The notes below the pieces were generated by a model. That model did not search any database and was not told the origin of the DNA. It was given only the letters and a program-made list of their open reading frames with translations. From JAFARZ01 sp036490795 (GTDB lineage: Bacteria; Actinomycetota; Actinomycetes; Streptosporangiales; Streptosporangiaceae), in assembly GCA_036490795.1 (NCBI GenBank), contig DASXDG010000358.1, positions 1-36,533 of the forward strand: DNA of 36,533 bases, in the 5' to 3' direction. Of this stretch, positions 7,918 to 14,927 are shown in pieces. Every line of letters begins with the position of its first letter. Position 1 is the first letter of the stretch. Position numbers and translations under genes: made by a program.

Positions 7918-8547
7918 CTAGCGTACGCCGTGCGGGCGGAACTGGACGCTGATCCTGGGCCCGGCGACGTGCGACGACTTCGGGATGCAGTGGTCCCAGG
8001 TGCGCTGGCAGCTGCCGCCCATGACCAGCAGGTCACCGCCGCCGAGCTCGAAACGCAGGGACTGGCCGCCGCCGCGCGGGCGCAGCATCAGGGCACGCGG
8101 CGCGCCCAGCGACAAGATCGCGACCATCGTGTCCTGGTGCCGCCCCCGGCCGAACCTGTCGCCGTGCCAGGCCACGCTGTCCCGCCCGTCCCGGTACAAG
8201 CACAGCCCCGCCGTGCGGAACTGCTCACCGAGCTCAGCCCGGTAGTGCGCGGTCAGCGCTTTTATGGCCTGGGTGAGCATCGGGTCGGGCAGTTCCTGGT
8301 TCTCGCCGTAGAAACAGAGCAGCCTCGGCACGTCGACGACTTTGTCGTACATGTGCCTACGCTCGGCCCGCCACGGCACCGCGTCGAGCAGCCGCCCGAA
8401 CACCGCGGCCGAACCGATCATCCAGCCCGGGCGCACATCCACCCAGGCGCCATTCGCGAGCGGGATGCGCCGCACCGCACCCGCCAGTGCCCCGAGCGAC
8501 GGCTCCGAATCCAGATCCAGCAACGACTCCTGCACCATCACGCCCAT
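7918..8547 (-). CDS. AlkB-like 2-oxoglutarate/Fe(II) dioxygenase
   Basis: The 209-aa protein belongs to the AlkB superfamily, which removes alkyl lesions from DNA bases by oxidative dealkylation. The iron ligands are visible: H128 and D130 (AWHGD) and H186 (WDHCIP). The 2-oxoglutarate-binding arginine is in PRISVQFRP (R198/R204). Substrate-lid residues YGEN precede the core. ATG 8547 has no Shine-Dalgarno but has a TAGTAT box ending 6 nt upstream, which would suit a leaderless transcript. A second ATG at 8538 (MVQESLL) is possible and closer to typical family N-termini. It adds to the DNA-repair flavour of the region, with the mutasome and the Mug glycosylase nearby. Confidence 0.9.
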   Translation of the reverse strand: MGVMVQESLLDLDSEPSLGALAGAVRRIPLANGAWVDVRPGWMIGSAAVFGRLLDAVPWRAERRHMYDKVVDVPRLLCFYGENQELPDPMLTQAIKALTAHYRAELGEQFRTAGLCLYRDGRDSVAWHGDRFGRGRHQDTMVAILSLGAPRALMLRPRGGGQSLRFELGGGDLLVMGGSCQRTWDHCIPKSSHVAGPRISVQFRPHGVR

Positions 8548-8570
8548 CCGAATATACTAACGGATCGGAC
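8548..8570 (-). promoter_or_regulatory. Possible leaderless promoter -10 box for the alkB-like gene
   Basis: Read on the minus strand, TAGTAT is followed by six nt (ATTCGG) and then the ATG. This is exactly the spacing expected if transcription starts at the A of ATG. No convincing -35 hexamer was found, and there is no Shine-Dalgarno. Confidence 0.35.
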
Positions 8571-8636
8571 GGCGTAGAGCCGCGTTCACCAGGCAAATCT
8601 GACATAACACACAATGTGGCACCGGAGCGGTACTGC

Positions 8637-8719
8637 TAGTGCGGTAAAAAGTTCCAACGCGGTAAAAAACCCTGCTCACAGCATAGATTTTCTCCGTGTT
8701 GGACGAAATTACCGCGCTA
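8637..8719 (+). repeat. 83-bp palindromic dispersed element, copy A
   Basis: The ends are imperfect inverted repeats (TAGTGCGGTAA … TTACCGCGCTA). The arms extend further inward (GTTCCAAC … GTTGGAC). Inside are two direct GCGGTAAAAA boxes exactly 18 bp apart and a central small palindrome TGCT-CAC-AGCA. The element aligns without gaps over 83 bp with copies at 17662-17744 (minus) and 21246-21328. It lies upstream of the alkB-like gene. Confidence 0.85.
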
Positions 8720-8736
8720 CAGAGGTTGAACTGCGA

Positions 8737-8781
8737 GCGTCGCCCGCGTCGCCCGCGTCGCCCGCGTCGCCCGCGTCGCCC
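8737..8781 (+). repeat. 9-bp tandem repeat, 5 units
   Basis: There are five exact GCGTCGCCC units, directly downstream of palindromic element A, in a stretch with no convincing gene. The ORFs that cross it (Ser-Pro-Ala repeats) have no other protein-like content. Confidence 0.95.
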
Positions 8782-8840
8782 GCGGCGATCAGGGCCATCC
8801 CGGCCACGCCGCCGCACCGGCACCTCGCAAACCGGATAAA

Positions 8841-8858
8841 CCGCCCGCACTCGGGCGG
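8841..8858. terminator. Short GC hairpin
   Basis: A perfect 7-bp stem CCGCCCG / CGGGCGG with a 4-nt loop lies immediately before the long hairpin at 8867-8916. There is no U-tract, so the terminator label is tentative. Confidence 0.45.
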
Positions 8859-8866
8859 CATCGCGG

Positions 8867-8916
8867 TGATCGTGCGCGTGGCGTTCCGGGAAACCGGAAC
8901 GCCACGCGCACGATCA
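8867..8916. terminator. Perfect 23-bp hairpin with GAAA loop
   Basis: The arms 8867-8889 and 8894-8916 are exact reverse complements, closed by the tetraloop GAAA. A perfect 23-bp stem is unusually long for an intrinsic terminator. It has no T-run on either side. It could be a bidirectional terminator, a processed RNA stem, or a protein-binding cruciform. Confidence 0.6.
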
Positions 8917-9033
8917 TGAAACCAGCTCACCAGCCGGGCAGGCAGACCCCGCCATTTCAACCCCTGTAATCGCTAGTGCTGGCCACGGTCCGCGTCCGCG
9001 AGGTTCTCGCCGGGTTCGCCGAAAATAACGATC

Positions 9034-9156
9034 ATGGACGGAACCACTGCGGCGGCGGCCGCGTCCAATCCGAGCGATGGTTCCCTGCCGCGCGACCGGC
9101 GACTCCTCCTCGGCGCCGTGTACGCGGTCTCCATCGTGGTTGCGGTTAGCCAGTAG
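9034..9156 (+). CDS. Putative 40-aa single-TM peptide
   Basis: ATG 9034 opens 40 codons. There is an Ala/Gly/Ser-rich N-terminus, a basic hinge (PRDRR, about residues 19-23) and one hydrophobic segment (LLLGAVYAVSIVVAVS, about 24-39) that would span the membrane. A strong hairpin begins 6 nt after the stop, which supports a real transcription unit. No good Shine-Dalgarno is visible and I recognise no family. The layout resembles small membrane peptides, but short GC-rich ORFs of this kind can arise by chance. Confidence 0.4.
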   Translation: MDGTTAAAAASNPSDGSLPRDRRLLLGAVYAVSIVVAVSQ

Positions 9157-9161
9157 TACGG

Positions 9162-9205
9162 GCGCCGCGGCGGTTGCCCACCCGGAACGGCAGCCGCCGC
9201 GGCGC
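9162..9205. terminator. Strong hairpin after the 40-codon ORF
   Basis: The arms GCGCCGCGGCGGTTGCC (9162-9178) and 9189-9205 pair over 17 positions with a single G-T wobble, around a 10-nt loop. It starts 6 nt downstream of the stop at 9156, a typical place for an actinomycete terminator lacking a U-tract. Confidence 0.6.
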
Positions 9206-9360
9206 TTACTGGTTCCGGGCCGCTCGGCAACCCCTGGGCCACCCTGCAACCCCGGCAACCCCAGGGTCAAAATCGGGGGTTTCCCCCATCAAAAATGTCA
9301 GACCCGGCCCGTACTGTCGCAAGTACGAGGAGACGGGTTAACGGGGATGAGGGATTACCG

Positions 9361-9525
9361 ATGAGGGCGATGTGGCTCACCGGAGCTAGCGGAATGCTGA
9401 CGCTGGTCGTAGCCGTCATGCTGATGGCCTACTCGGCGCCGGTTTCGCACGCGCAGCAGCACGGCCAGACGACGACGCAGTCCATCACGCAGGCCGGCAC
9501 CGCGCAGGCCGCGACGATTCCGTAG
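9361..9525 (+). CDS. Small secreted peptide, 54 aa
   Basis: ATG 9361, preceded by GAGGG at a proper distance, encodes a classic signal peptide. It has a short N-region, a hydrophobic core LTLVVAVMLMAYSAP (about residues 13-27) and a likely signal-peptidase site after VSHA (about residue 31). This leaves a mature Gln/Thr-rich tail of about 23 residues with no cysteine. An in-frame upstream start at 9295 would bury the signal peptide and is less likely. The stop overlaps the Shine-Dalgarno of the truncated ORF at 9536. Function unknown. Confidence 0.55.
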   Translation: MRAMWLTGASGMLTLVVAVMLMAYSAPVSHAQQHGQTTTQSITQAGTAQAATIP

Positions 9526-9535
9526 GAGCAACCTG

Positions 9536-9631
9536 ATGATTCTGGTTACGGGGGCAACCGGCGCACCGCAGTGGATGCCGTCCGGGGGGTGGAGCCGGAA
9601 CCTGTTGCGGCAGGTTCCGGCTCCTGGCTGA
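9536..9631 (+). pseudogene. Remnant of an NmrA/SDR-type NAD(P)-binding enzyme
   Basis: AGGAG overlapping the upstream stop leads into ATG 9536, whose product starts MILVTGATG. This is the hallmark first beta-strand and glycine loop of atypical short-chain dehydrogenase/NmrA proteins. Similarity ends after about nine codons. The frame runs on for another 22 codons across a perfect hairpin and stops. It therefore looks like the scar of a deletion that removed almost all of the enzyme while leaving its translation start, coupled to the small secreted peptide gene. Confidence 0.55.
9591..9624. terminator. Perfect 14-bp hairpin
   Basis: GGAGCCGGAACCTG (9591-9604) and its exact complement (9611-9624) flank a 6-nt loop. 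The hairpin lies downstream of the secreted-peptide gene and inside the enzyme remnant. It probably ends the 9361 transcription unit, though no U-tract follows. Confidence 0.65.
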
Positions 9632-9754
9632 CGGTCCCATCCCGCTCCGCTGGTACGAGTGCGGGGGGCACCGGACGACAGCACTTTTCTGGAAAACTGC
9701 CCGCATCGCGTGGCCGGGAGTGCCAGACCTGTCTGTTCTGATAAAAAGACAGCC

Positions 9755-10120
9755 GTGACGGGTGAACCCGAAGGCGACAGCGGGACCGATCCGGACGCGC
9801 GGTTTACCTTCGCGAACGAGCGGACGTTCCTGGCGTGGAGCCGTACCGCGCTGGCGCTGATCGTGGCCGGGCTTGGCATCGTCCAGTTGCTCCCGCCGTT
9901 TCCCAGGGTGCCGTGGGGGCGGCATGTGCTCGGGGTGCCGCTGATCGCGTTCGGTGCGGTCGTGGCGGTGGCGGCCTACCGCGAGTGGGTTCGCAACCAG
10001 CAGGCTCTGCGCCACGGCAAGCCGCTGCCTGTCTCGATCCTGCCTAAACTGCTGGCGATCGTCGTCGCCGTCATGGCGGTGATCTCGGCGGTGGTACTGC
10101 TGGTATCGGCGATACGGTGA
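9755..10120 (+). CDS. DUF202 family membrane protein
   Basis: The 121-aa product carries the DUF202 (YidH-type) signature FANERTFLAWSRTALALIVAGLGI (about residues 17-40). Three hydrophobic segments follow: about 28-48, 60-78 and 97-119. The family is of unknown function. GTG 9755 is preferred to the upstream in-frame ATG because the intervening residues are not conserved-looking and the DUF202 motif follows directly. The stop overlaps the start of a second DUF202 gene (GTGA). The pair plus the glycosylase gene form an operon with 4-nt overlaps. Confidence 0.85.
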   Translation: MTGEPEGDSGTDPDARFTFANERTFLAWSRTALALIVAGLGIVQLLPPFPRVPWGRHVLGVPLIAFGAVVAVAAYREWVRNQQALRHGKPLPVSILPKLLAIVVAVMAVISAVVLLVSAIR

Positions 10121-10419
10121 GCGATCCCGACGAGGACCGCGGGCTGTCCCGAGAACGCACCGCGCTGGCCTGGACCCGCACGGCGCTGTCGTTCGGCGCG
10201 GTGGGCGGTGTCATCGTCAAGTCGCACGCTGTGCTGGGGCTCGTCGTGCTGGGCTGCGCGCCGGTCATCTGGCAGCTCGGCCGGGTGACCATGAAAGAAG
10301 TCCCGGGTGAGAGGCTGGACCGGCGGATGCGGATGATCCTCGCGGTGATCATCGCGGTGGCCGTCCTCGCTCTTGTCGTGTCGTTCCTCGGCAAAAGCAC
10401 GCCGCTGACGGTTCGATGA
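10117..10419 (+). CDS. Second DUF202 family membrane protein
   Basis: This 100-aa protein has the same hallmark, SRERTALAWTRTALSFGAVG (about residues 10-29). The hydrophobic segments are about 24-42, 46-58 and 74-92. Actinomycetes often carry DUF202 proteins as such tandem pairs, perhaps as heteromers, although this is inference. The GTG start overlaps the previous stop and its own stop overlaps the mug start (ATGA), implying translational coupling. Confidence 0.85.
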   Translation: MSDPDEDRGLSRERTALAWTRTALSFGAVGGVIVKSHAVLGLVVLGCAPVIWQLGRVTMKEVPGERLDRRMRMILAVIIAVAVLALVVSFLGKSTPLTVR

Positions 10420-10967
10420 TCGACCTGGAGGCGGCGCGGGACAAGACGATTCCCGACGTGCTGCCCGAGCCCGGACAGCGGTTTACGGTGCTGTTCAGCG
10501 GGATCAACCCCGGCCTGTACTCGGCGGCGACCGGATGGCACTTCGCCAGGCCAGGTAACCGGTTCTGGCCGGCGCTGCACCTGTCCGGTTTCACGCCGCG
10601 ACAGCTCCGCCCCTCAGAACAGCACCTGCTGCGCGGTTACGGCCTGGGCATCACGAACGTGGCGCCGCGGGCCACCGCCCAGGCCGCCGAGCTCACCGCC
10701 GACGAGCTCCGGGCGGGCGGCGAGCAGTTGCGCGCCCTCGTCCTTGACCGCCGGCCCGCCGTGCTGGCGGTCCTCGGGGTGACCGCGTACCGGACGGCGT
10801 ACGGGCATCCCAAGGCGAGCACCGGACCGCAGGACGAGATGGTGGGCGGCACGCGGGTCTGGGTGCTGCCGAACCCGAGCGGACTCAACGCCCATTGGAG
10901 CTTGCCTAGAATCGCCGAGGTGTTCGGCGAGTTGCGTTTGGCCGCGCAGGCCGGACCTGCTAGTTAA
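10416..10967 (+). CDS. mug: G/U mismatch-specific DNA glycosylase (Mug)
   Basis: This 183-aa uracil-DNA glycosylase-superfamily enzyme of the Mug/TDG type excises uracil or thymine opposite guanine, as well as ethenocytosine. The two family motifs are intact: GINPG at residues 29-33, which contains the catalytic-site asparagine, and NPSGLNAH at 153-160, the DNA-intercalating loop. WHFARPGNRFWPAL between them is also typical. The ATG overlaps the upstream DUF202 stop. An inverted repeat begins 3 nt after its TAA stop (10965-10967) and may end the operon. Confidence 0.93.
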   Translation: MIDLEAARDKTIPDVLPEPGQRFTVLFSGINPGLYSAATGWHFARPGNRFWPALHLSGFTPRQLRPSEQHLLRGYGLGITNVAPRATAQAAELTADELRAGGEQLRALVLDRRPAVLAVLGVTAYRTAYGHPKASTGPQDEMVGGTRVWVLPNPSGLNAHWSLPRIAEVFGELRLAAQAGPAS

Positions 10968-10970
10968 GAG

Positions 10971-11008
10971 GTGGGAAAACCAGGCAACTACCAGCCGACT
11001 TTTCCCAC
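10971..11008. terminator. Inverted repeat after mug
   Basis: GTGGGAAAA (10971-10979) and TTTTCCCAC (11000-11008) are exact complements around a 20-nt loop. The hairpin starts right after the mug stop and ends in a short T-run on the descending arm. It may be a weak terminator or an operator for the downstream membrane-protein gene. Confidence 0.45.
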
Positions 11009-11165
11009 AGGAACCACCACGATCTCGCGGCGAATTCACAGCTTTCTCAAGATTCGACCGTTACGATCCTGTCCGTTCCTGCTGCCCGAAGTGTGCCTGC
11101 TGCCTAAGTGCCTGCTGGCAGCGTCAATCATCGCGTCGCTAGTGGCGGGTCAGTTGGCTGCTCAA

Positions 11166-12677
11166 ATGTATGATGCCCCGGGAGGGTCGGCCGAGTCGCC
11201 GGGTGAGCCGGAGGCTAGGCCAGCCGGATGGACACGGGGCGTGGTCCCGCTGATCCGGCGGCACTGGGGTTTCGCGGTCGTTGTCGCCGCGGGGATAGCG
11301 TTGCGCGTCATCACGTCGGTGGCGTACTGGCCCGCGATGATCTACGTGGACTCAGCCAAATACCTGGCCGGGGCCGACGAGGCGGATCCGGTCGGGTACC
11401 GGGTGCTGCTGCTGCCGCTGGACCGGCTGGGCGGCCTTGCCCTGGTCGCCATCGCCCAGCACCTGATCGGGCTCGGCCTCGGCGTCGCGCTGTACGTCAT
11501 GCTGATCCGGCGGGGGGTGTCCCGCTGGCTGGCGGTCATCGCCGCCGCGCCGGTACTGCTCGACGCGTATCAGCTGCAGATCGAGCAGATGATCTTGCCG
11601 GACATGATGTTCGAGGCGATGGTCGCGGTCGGCATCATCGTGCTGGCCTGGATCCGACGTCCCGGCCTGTGGGCGATCGTCGTCGGCGCGGCCGTACTCG
11701 GCGGCTCGGTCGACGTTCGCCAGGTCGGCGAAGTAATGATCGTTCCGCTCGTGCTGTTCGCTTTCTTCTCCGTGCCCGGCTGGTCCGTGCCCGGCTGGTC
11801 CGTGCCCGGCTGGTCCGTGACCGGCTGGCGGACCCGCATCGTCAGGACCATCGCCGCGGCGCTCGCGTTCGTCATCCCCGTGCTCGCCTACATGACGCTG
11901 AACGCGGATGTGACCGGGCATTTCGCCATCACGACCAATCCGCCGAACCTGCTCTACGGCCGTGCTGCCTACGCCGCCGACTGCCAGACACTGGTGCTGC
12001 CCTCCTACGAGAAGGTGCTCTGCCCGTCGCAGGCCCTGATCAACGTCGTGGGCGGCATCGACGGACTCATCCACGACTACCGGTCGCCGGCCGAGCATTA
12101 CACGCCGCCGGAGGGGATGACGGCCGGGCAGGTCGAATCGGATTTCGCCAAACGCGTCATCCGGCAGCAGCCAGTCCGGTTCGGCATGTCCGTCACCAGG
12201 GATGCGGTCCGGCTGTTCGCCCTCACCAGGGACGGCGTTCCGGTCGCCGAGACGCCGATCAGCCGCTGGCAGTTTGTGCCCTATTACCCGACCTACGGGC
12301 ACGGCATCGTGCTGAGGACGATCGACACGTACGTCGGTCATGTCCCGTCGGGCAACCATCCGCTGGACAAGTTCCTGCGGGACTACCAGCTGTACGGGGG
12401 CTATACGCCGGGCCCGCTGTACCTGATCGCGTTGGTGTGCGCCGTCATCGGCTGCTGCACGGCCATCGGCGGCGGATCCGTCGTCGATCGCTCGCTCGCG
12501 CTCACCTGCTTGATGATCACCCTCTCCGCGATCGCCCTGCTCGGCCTGTCGGACCTGTTCGAGTTCTCCTGGCGCTATCAGATCCCCGCCATCGTGACGA
12601 TCGTCCCGGCTGGCGCGATGGGCGTCTGCCTGATTGGCGCCCGGCTGCGGGGAGTCAGCGGGACAGCGCCCCGGTAA
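11166..12677 (+). CDS. Polytopic membrane protein, GT-C-like
   Basis: The 503-aa integral membrane protein has about ten hydrophobic helices. An N-terminal helix (GFAVVVAAGIALRVITSVAYW) is followed by a first external loop with an acidic motif (MIYVDSAKYL…DPVGYR). A soluble stretch of about 130 residues lies between the last helix pairs. That layout recalls GT-C glycosyltransferases (PMT/ArnT type) acting on lipid-linked sugars, but no specific family was recognised. The frame is open from 10971. ATG 11166 is chosen as the first start leaving a plausible cytoplasmic N-terminus, although the Shine-Dalgarno is weak. A 15-bp tandem repeat encodes (SVPGW)3-SVTGW at 11769-11828 just after a helix. 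The 3' end overlaps the convergent SARP gene by 23 bp. Confidence 0.7.
   Translation: MYDAPGGSAESPGEPEARPAGWTRGVVPLIRRHWGFAVVVAAGIALRVITSVAYWPAMIYVDSAKYLAGADEADPVGYRVLLLPLDRLGGLALVAIAQHLIGLGLGVALYVMLIRRGVSRWLAVIAAAPVLLDAYQLQIEQMILPDMMFEAMVAVGIIVLAWIRRPGLWAIVVGAAVLGGSVDVRQVGEVMIVPLVLFAFFSVPGWSVPGWSVPGWSVTGWRTRIVRTIAAALAFVIPVLAYMTLNADVTGHFAITTNPPNLLYGRAAYAADCQTLVLPSYEKVLCPSQALINVVGGIDGLIHDYRSPAEHYTPPEGMTAGQVESDFAKRVIRQQPVRFGMSVTRDAVRLFALTRDGVPVAETPISRWQFVPYYPTYGHGIVLRTIDTYVGHVPSGNHPLDKFLRDYQLYGGYTPGPLYLIALVCAVIGCCTAIGGGSVVDRSLALTCLMITLSAIALLGLSDLFEFSWRYQIPAIVTIVPAGAMGVCLIGARLRGVSGTAPR
11769..11828 (+). repeat. 15-bp in-frame tandem repeat (4 units) in a membrane-protein gene
   Basis: There are four TCCGTGCCCGGCTGG units, the last with one change, encoding SVPGW repeats at the end of a predicted transmembrane helix. 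Confidence 0.95.
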
Positions 12678-13425
12678 GCAGCTCAGCCTGCAGCCGCCGC
12701 AGCAACGCGGGGTTCAGCCCGCGGCCGTGAAAGGCGTCGATCGCCTGCTTGCAGGTGTCGGCGGCGTTCCCGTCGCGACCATCGCGCCACAGGCATCGGA
12801 TCAGCAGTTCCCATACCTGGCTGTCGGCGGGGGATTCCTCGGCGAGCTGCCGCAGGTCACCGATCACCTCACGCTGCCTGGCCTCGGCGAACCGGATCTC
12901 GGCAAGCTCGATCCTGGCGGTACGCCGCCTGGCGTCCAGCCGCTTCGCCATGGTCCTGGCGAAATGCCACCCGGCCGCGTCACGCAGCGGCTGCTGCCGC
13001 CACAGCGCCAGCGCGTTCGTGAAATCAGCCGCGGCCTCGGCGGTCAGCCCTTCGGTTCGCTTGCGCTGGCCCGCGTCCACGAGCTGGATGAACTGCGCCG
13101 CGTCGATGCTGGCCGGCTCCAGGTTGAGCCGGTAGACGGTGCCGTGCCCGGACTGCTTCGTCAGCAGCAGGCGCTGCGCCGCTTCGGCCCCGGCCACCTG
13201 CCGCACCGCCGCGCGAAAGTTGGATACGTGCTTGCGCAGCGTGTCGGCGGCTGTGCCCGATGAGCCACGATCCAGGAATTCGGCCGCGAGCTCACGGCTG
13301 GAGAGAGAAGACCCTGTCGCGAACGCCAGCCTGCACAGCAGCATCCGTTCCTTCGGCCGCAACCGGACAGGCTGTCCGGCCCAGCAGAACTCGGCCGGAT
13401 CTACGAAGACCTTCAGTTCGAACAT
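12655..13425 (-). CDS. SARP-type transcriptional regulator (winged helix + BTAD)
   Basis: This 256-aa protein has the AfsR/DnrI/RedD layout. An OmpR-like winged-helix DNA-binding domain occupies about residues 1-100 (PVRLRPKERMLLCRLAF … TLRKHVSNFRAAV). A bacterial transcriptional activation domain follows (about 105-250, alpha-helical TPR-like). SARPs activate secondary-metabolite clusters by binding direct repeats near -35. ATG 13425 follows GAGAGG with ideal spacing, so the longer frame to 13500 is not used. It lies 106 bp downstream of a STAND-ATPase gene, and together they contain the first two modules of AfsR split into two proteins. It may regulate a natural-product cluster such as the one at 24.5-36 kb, but nothing shows the target. 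Confidence 0.88.
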   Translation of the reverse strand: MFELKVFVDPAEFCWAGQPVRLRPKERMLLCRLAFATGSSLSSRELAAEFLDRGSSGTAADTLRKHVSNFRAAVRQVAGAEAAQRLLLTKQSGHGTVYRLNLEPASIDAAQFIQLVDAGQRKRTEGLTAEAAADFTNALALWRQQPLRDAAGWHFARTMAKRLDARRRTARIELAEIRFAEARQREVIGDLRQLAEESPADSQVWELLIRCLWRDGRDGNAADTCKQAIDAFHGRGLNPALLRRLQAELLTGALSR

Positions 13426-13531
13426 GTCGCCTCTCAGTGCGCCTAGGCCGCCACATAGCCGCTCAGCTAAATCCTGAAGGGCCAAGCGAGGCGAGTCCAC
13501 GCAGTATCACCGGCAGAATCGCCGCCGTACG

Positions 13532-14863
13532 TCACGAATCGAGCAGGTGGCGGACGTCGCGAGCCTCGCTGTCCGCGCTGAGTTCACGGGCGTACTCGCG
13601 CAGCAGGTCGTGCATGGCATACCGGTCCGGGCCTGCCTGCTGGATCAGGCCGCTATCGGCCAGGGTCTCCAGCGCCGAATCTGCTTGGTCAAGGGTCATC
13701 CCGGTAAGGGCAGCGGCCGCGTACCGGTCAAGGGTGATGCCGGGATGCAGCCCGGCAAGCCGGAAGGCTCGCGCGGTGCCGGGGTCGAGCTGGCGGTAGG
13801 ACCAGGACAGCACGGCCCGGATGTCGGCGGCGGCCTCGCCGGCGGTGAACGCGTGCAGGCCGCGGCCCGCGGTGAGTTCGGCGGCGATGCTGGCGATCGG
13901 CTGTTCGGGCCGGAGCGCGGCGCGGGCGGCGATGATGGACAGTGCCAGCGGAAGATATGCGCTCGCCTTGATCAGCGTGTACGTCGCGCCGTCGTCGGCG
14001 TGCAGCCGCTCGGCCCCCAGCCGCTGCTCGAGCAGATCCCAGGCCTCGGATTCGGCGAGCACGTCCAGCAGCAGCGGGTGCGCCGCGTCGAGTGCGGTGA
14101 GCCCGGCCAGCAGGTTCCTGCTCGTCACGACGACCCGGCAGGTCAGCGAGCCCGGCAGCAGCGGCCGCACCTGTGCCTCGTCACGCGCGTTGTCCAGCAC
14201 GATCAGCATCCGCTTGCCCGTCAGCAGGCTGCGGTACAGGTTCAGCTGTCCTTCCTCGCTGTGCGGTAGCCGCTCGGCCGGTACGTCGAGTCCGTCGAGT
14301 CCTTCGAGCAGCAGGCGAACGGCTTCGCCTGGCGAGGTCGGCATGCCTGACGGGTCGAATCCGCGCAGGTTCACGTAGAGCTGCCCGTCGGGGAATTCCG
14401 CCGCGACCAGATGGCCCCAGTGCAGGGCCAGTGCGGTCTTGCCCACTCCCGCGGTACCGCCGATCGCGGTGATCACCGCCGTCCCGCCCGGACGGGACAG
14501 CACCCGCGACAAGATGGTGAGCTCGCTGCTTCGCCCCGCGAAGGCCGGCAGCGTAGGCGGCAGTTGCCGCGGCAGGACCCGCCTGCCGCCGGGAGACGGA
14601 GACTCGCCGGTGGCGGCACCCGGCAGGCGCCGGCTGGCTCCGCTGACGAACTCTGCCCTGACCGATCCGGTAAGGGCGAGAGCATCGGCCAGCCGGTGTA
14701 CCGACGCCGGATGCGGCCACCGGGTCCGGCCCCGCTCCATATCGCTGATCGCGCGGACGCTAATCCCGGACCGTGCCGCCAGCTCCTCCTGGGACAGGCC
14801 GGCGACGAGCCGGGAGGCTCGCAACCGGTCGCCGAAGTCAGGGCCATCTACCACGTCTAACAT
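13532..14863 (-). CDS. XRE-NB-ARC STAND ATPase regulator, no TPR domain
   Basis: The 443-aa protein has an XRE helix-turn-helix at residues about 10-68 (LVAGLSQEELAARSGISVRAIS), then an NB-ARC/AfsR-like P-loop domain. The Walker A motif is GGTAGVGKT (135-143) and the Walker B motif is RMLIVLDN, with D224. Winged-helix ARC subdomains follow, ending MHDLLREYAREL. Full-length AfsR-like proteins continue with several hundred residues of TPRs. Here the protein stops right after the winged helix, so the sensor is missing or supplied by another protein. The neighbour downstream is a separate SARP. The start at 14863 leaves 64 bp to the TetR gene upstream. Confidence 0.88.
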   Translation of the reverse strand: MLDVVDGPDFGDRLRASRLVAGLSQEELAARSGISVRAISDMERGRTRWPHPASVHRLADALALTGSVRAEFVSGASRRLPGAATGESPSPGGRRVLPRQLPPTLPAFAGRSSELTILSRVLSRPGGTAVITAIGGTAGVGKTALALHWGHLVAAEFPDGQLYVNLRGFDPSGMPTSPGEAVRLLLEGLDGLDVPAERLPHSEEGQLNLYRSLLTGKRMLIVLDNARDEAQVRPLLPGSLTCRVVVTSRNLLAGLTALDAAHPLLLDVLAESEAWDLLEQRLGAERLHADDGATYTLIKASAYLPLALSIIAARAALRPEQPIASIAAELTAGRGLHAFTAGEAAADIRAVLSWSYRQLDPGTARAFRLAGLHPGITLDRYAAAALTGMTLDQADSALETLADSGLIQQAGPDRYAMHDLLREYARELSADSEARDVRHLLDS

Positions 14864-14927
14864 CGAATCAGAATATATGCCCAGTGTGCCGGCTTAGCGG
14901 GCAAGCCGGTCCGGCTTCCCCGCCAGG

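Noticed and set aside
8737..8781. CRISPR-like array
   Set aside because: The 9-bp units are contiguous, without spacers. No cas genes are in the window.
8614..8919. ORFs across the 9-bp tandem repeat (SPASPA… or GDAGDAG…)
   Set aside because: They consist of repeat translation plus unrelated flanks and cross a perfect 23-bp hairpin. They are not credible proteins.
11352..12359. 335-codon minus-strand frame in the membrane-protein gene
   Set aside because: It is antisense to clear transmembrane helices and shows His/Arg/Asp-rich nonsense composition.
12655..12677. Frameshift or error at the membrane protein/SARP junction
   Set aside because: A 23-bp convergent overlap of gene ends is common in compact actinomycete genomes, and both proteins end plausibly.
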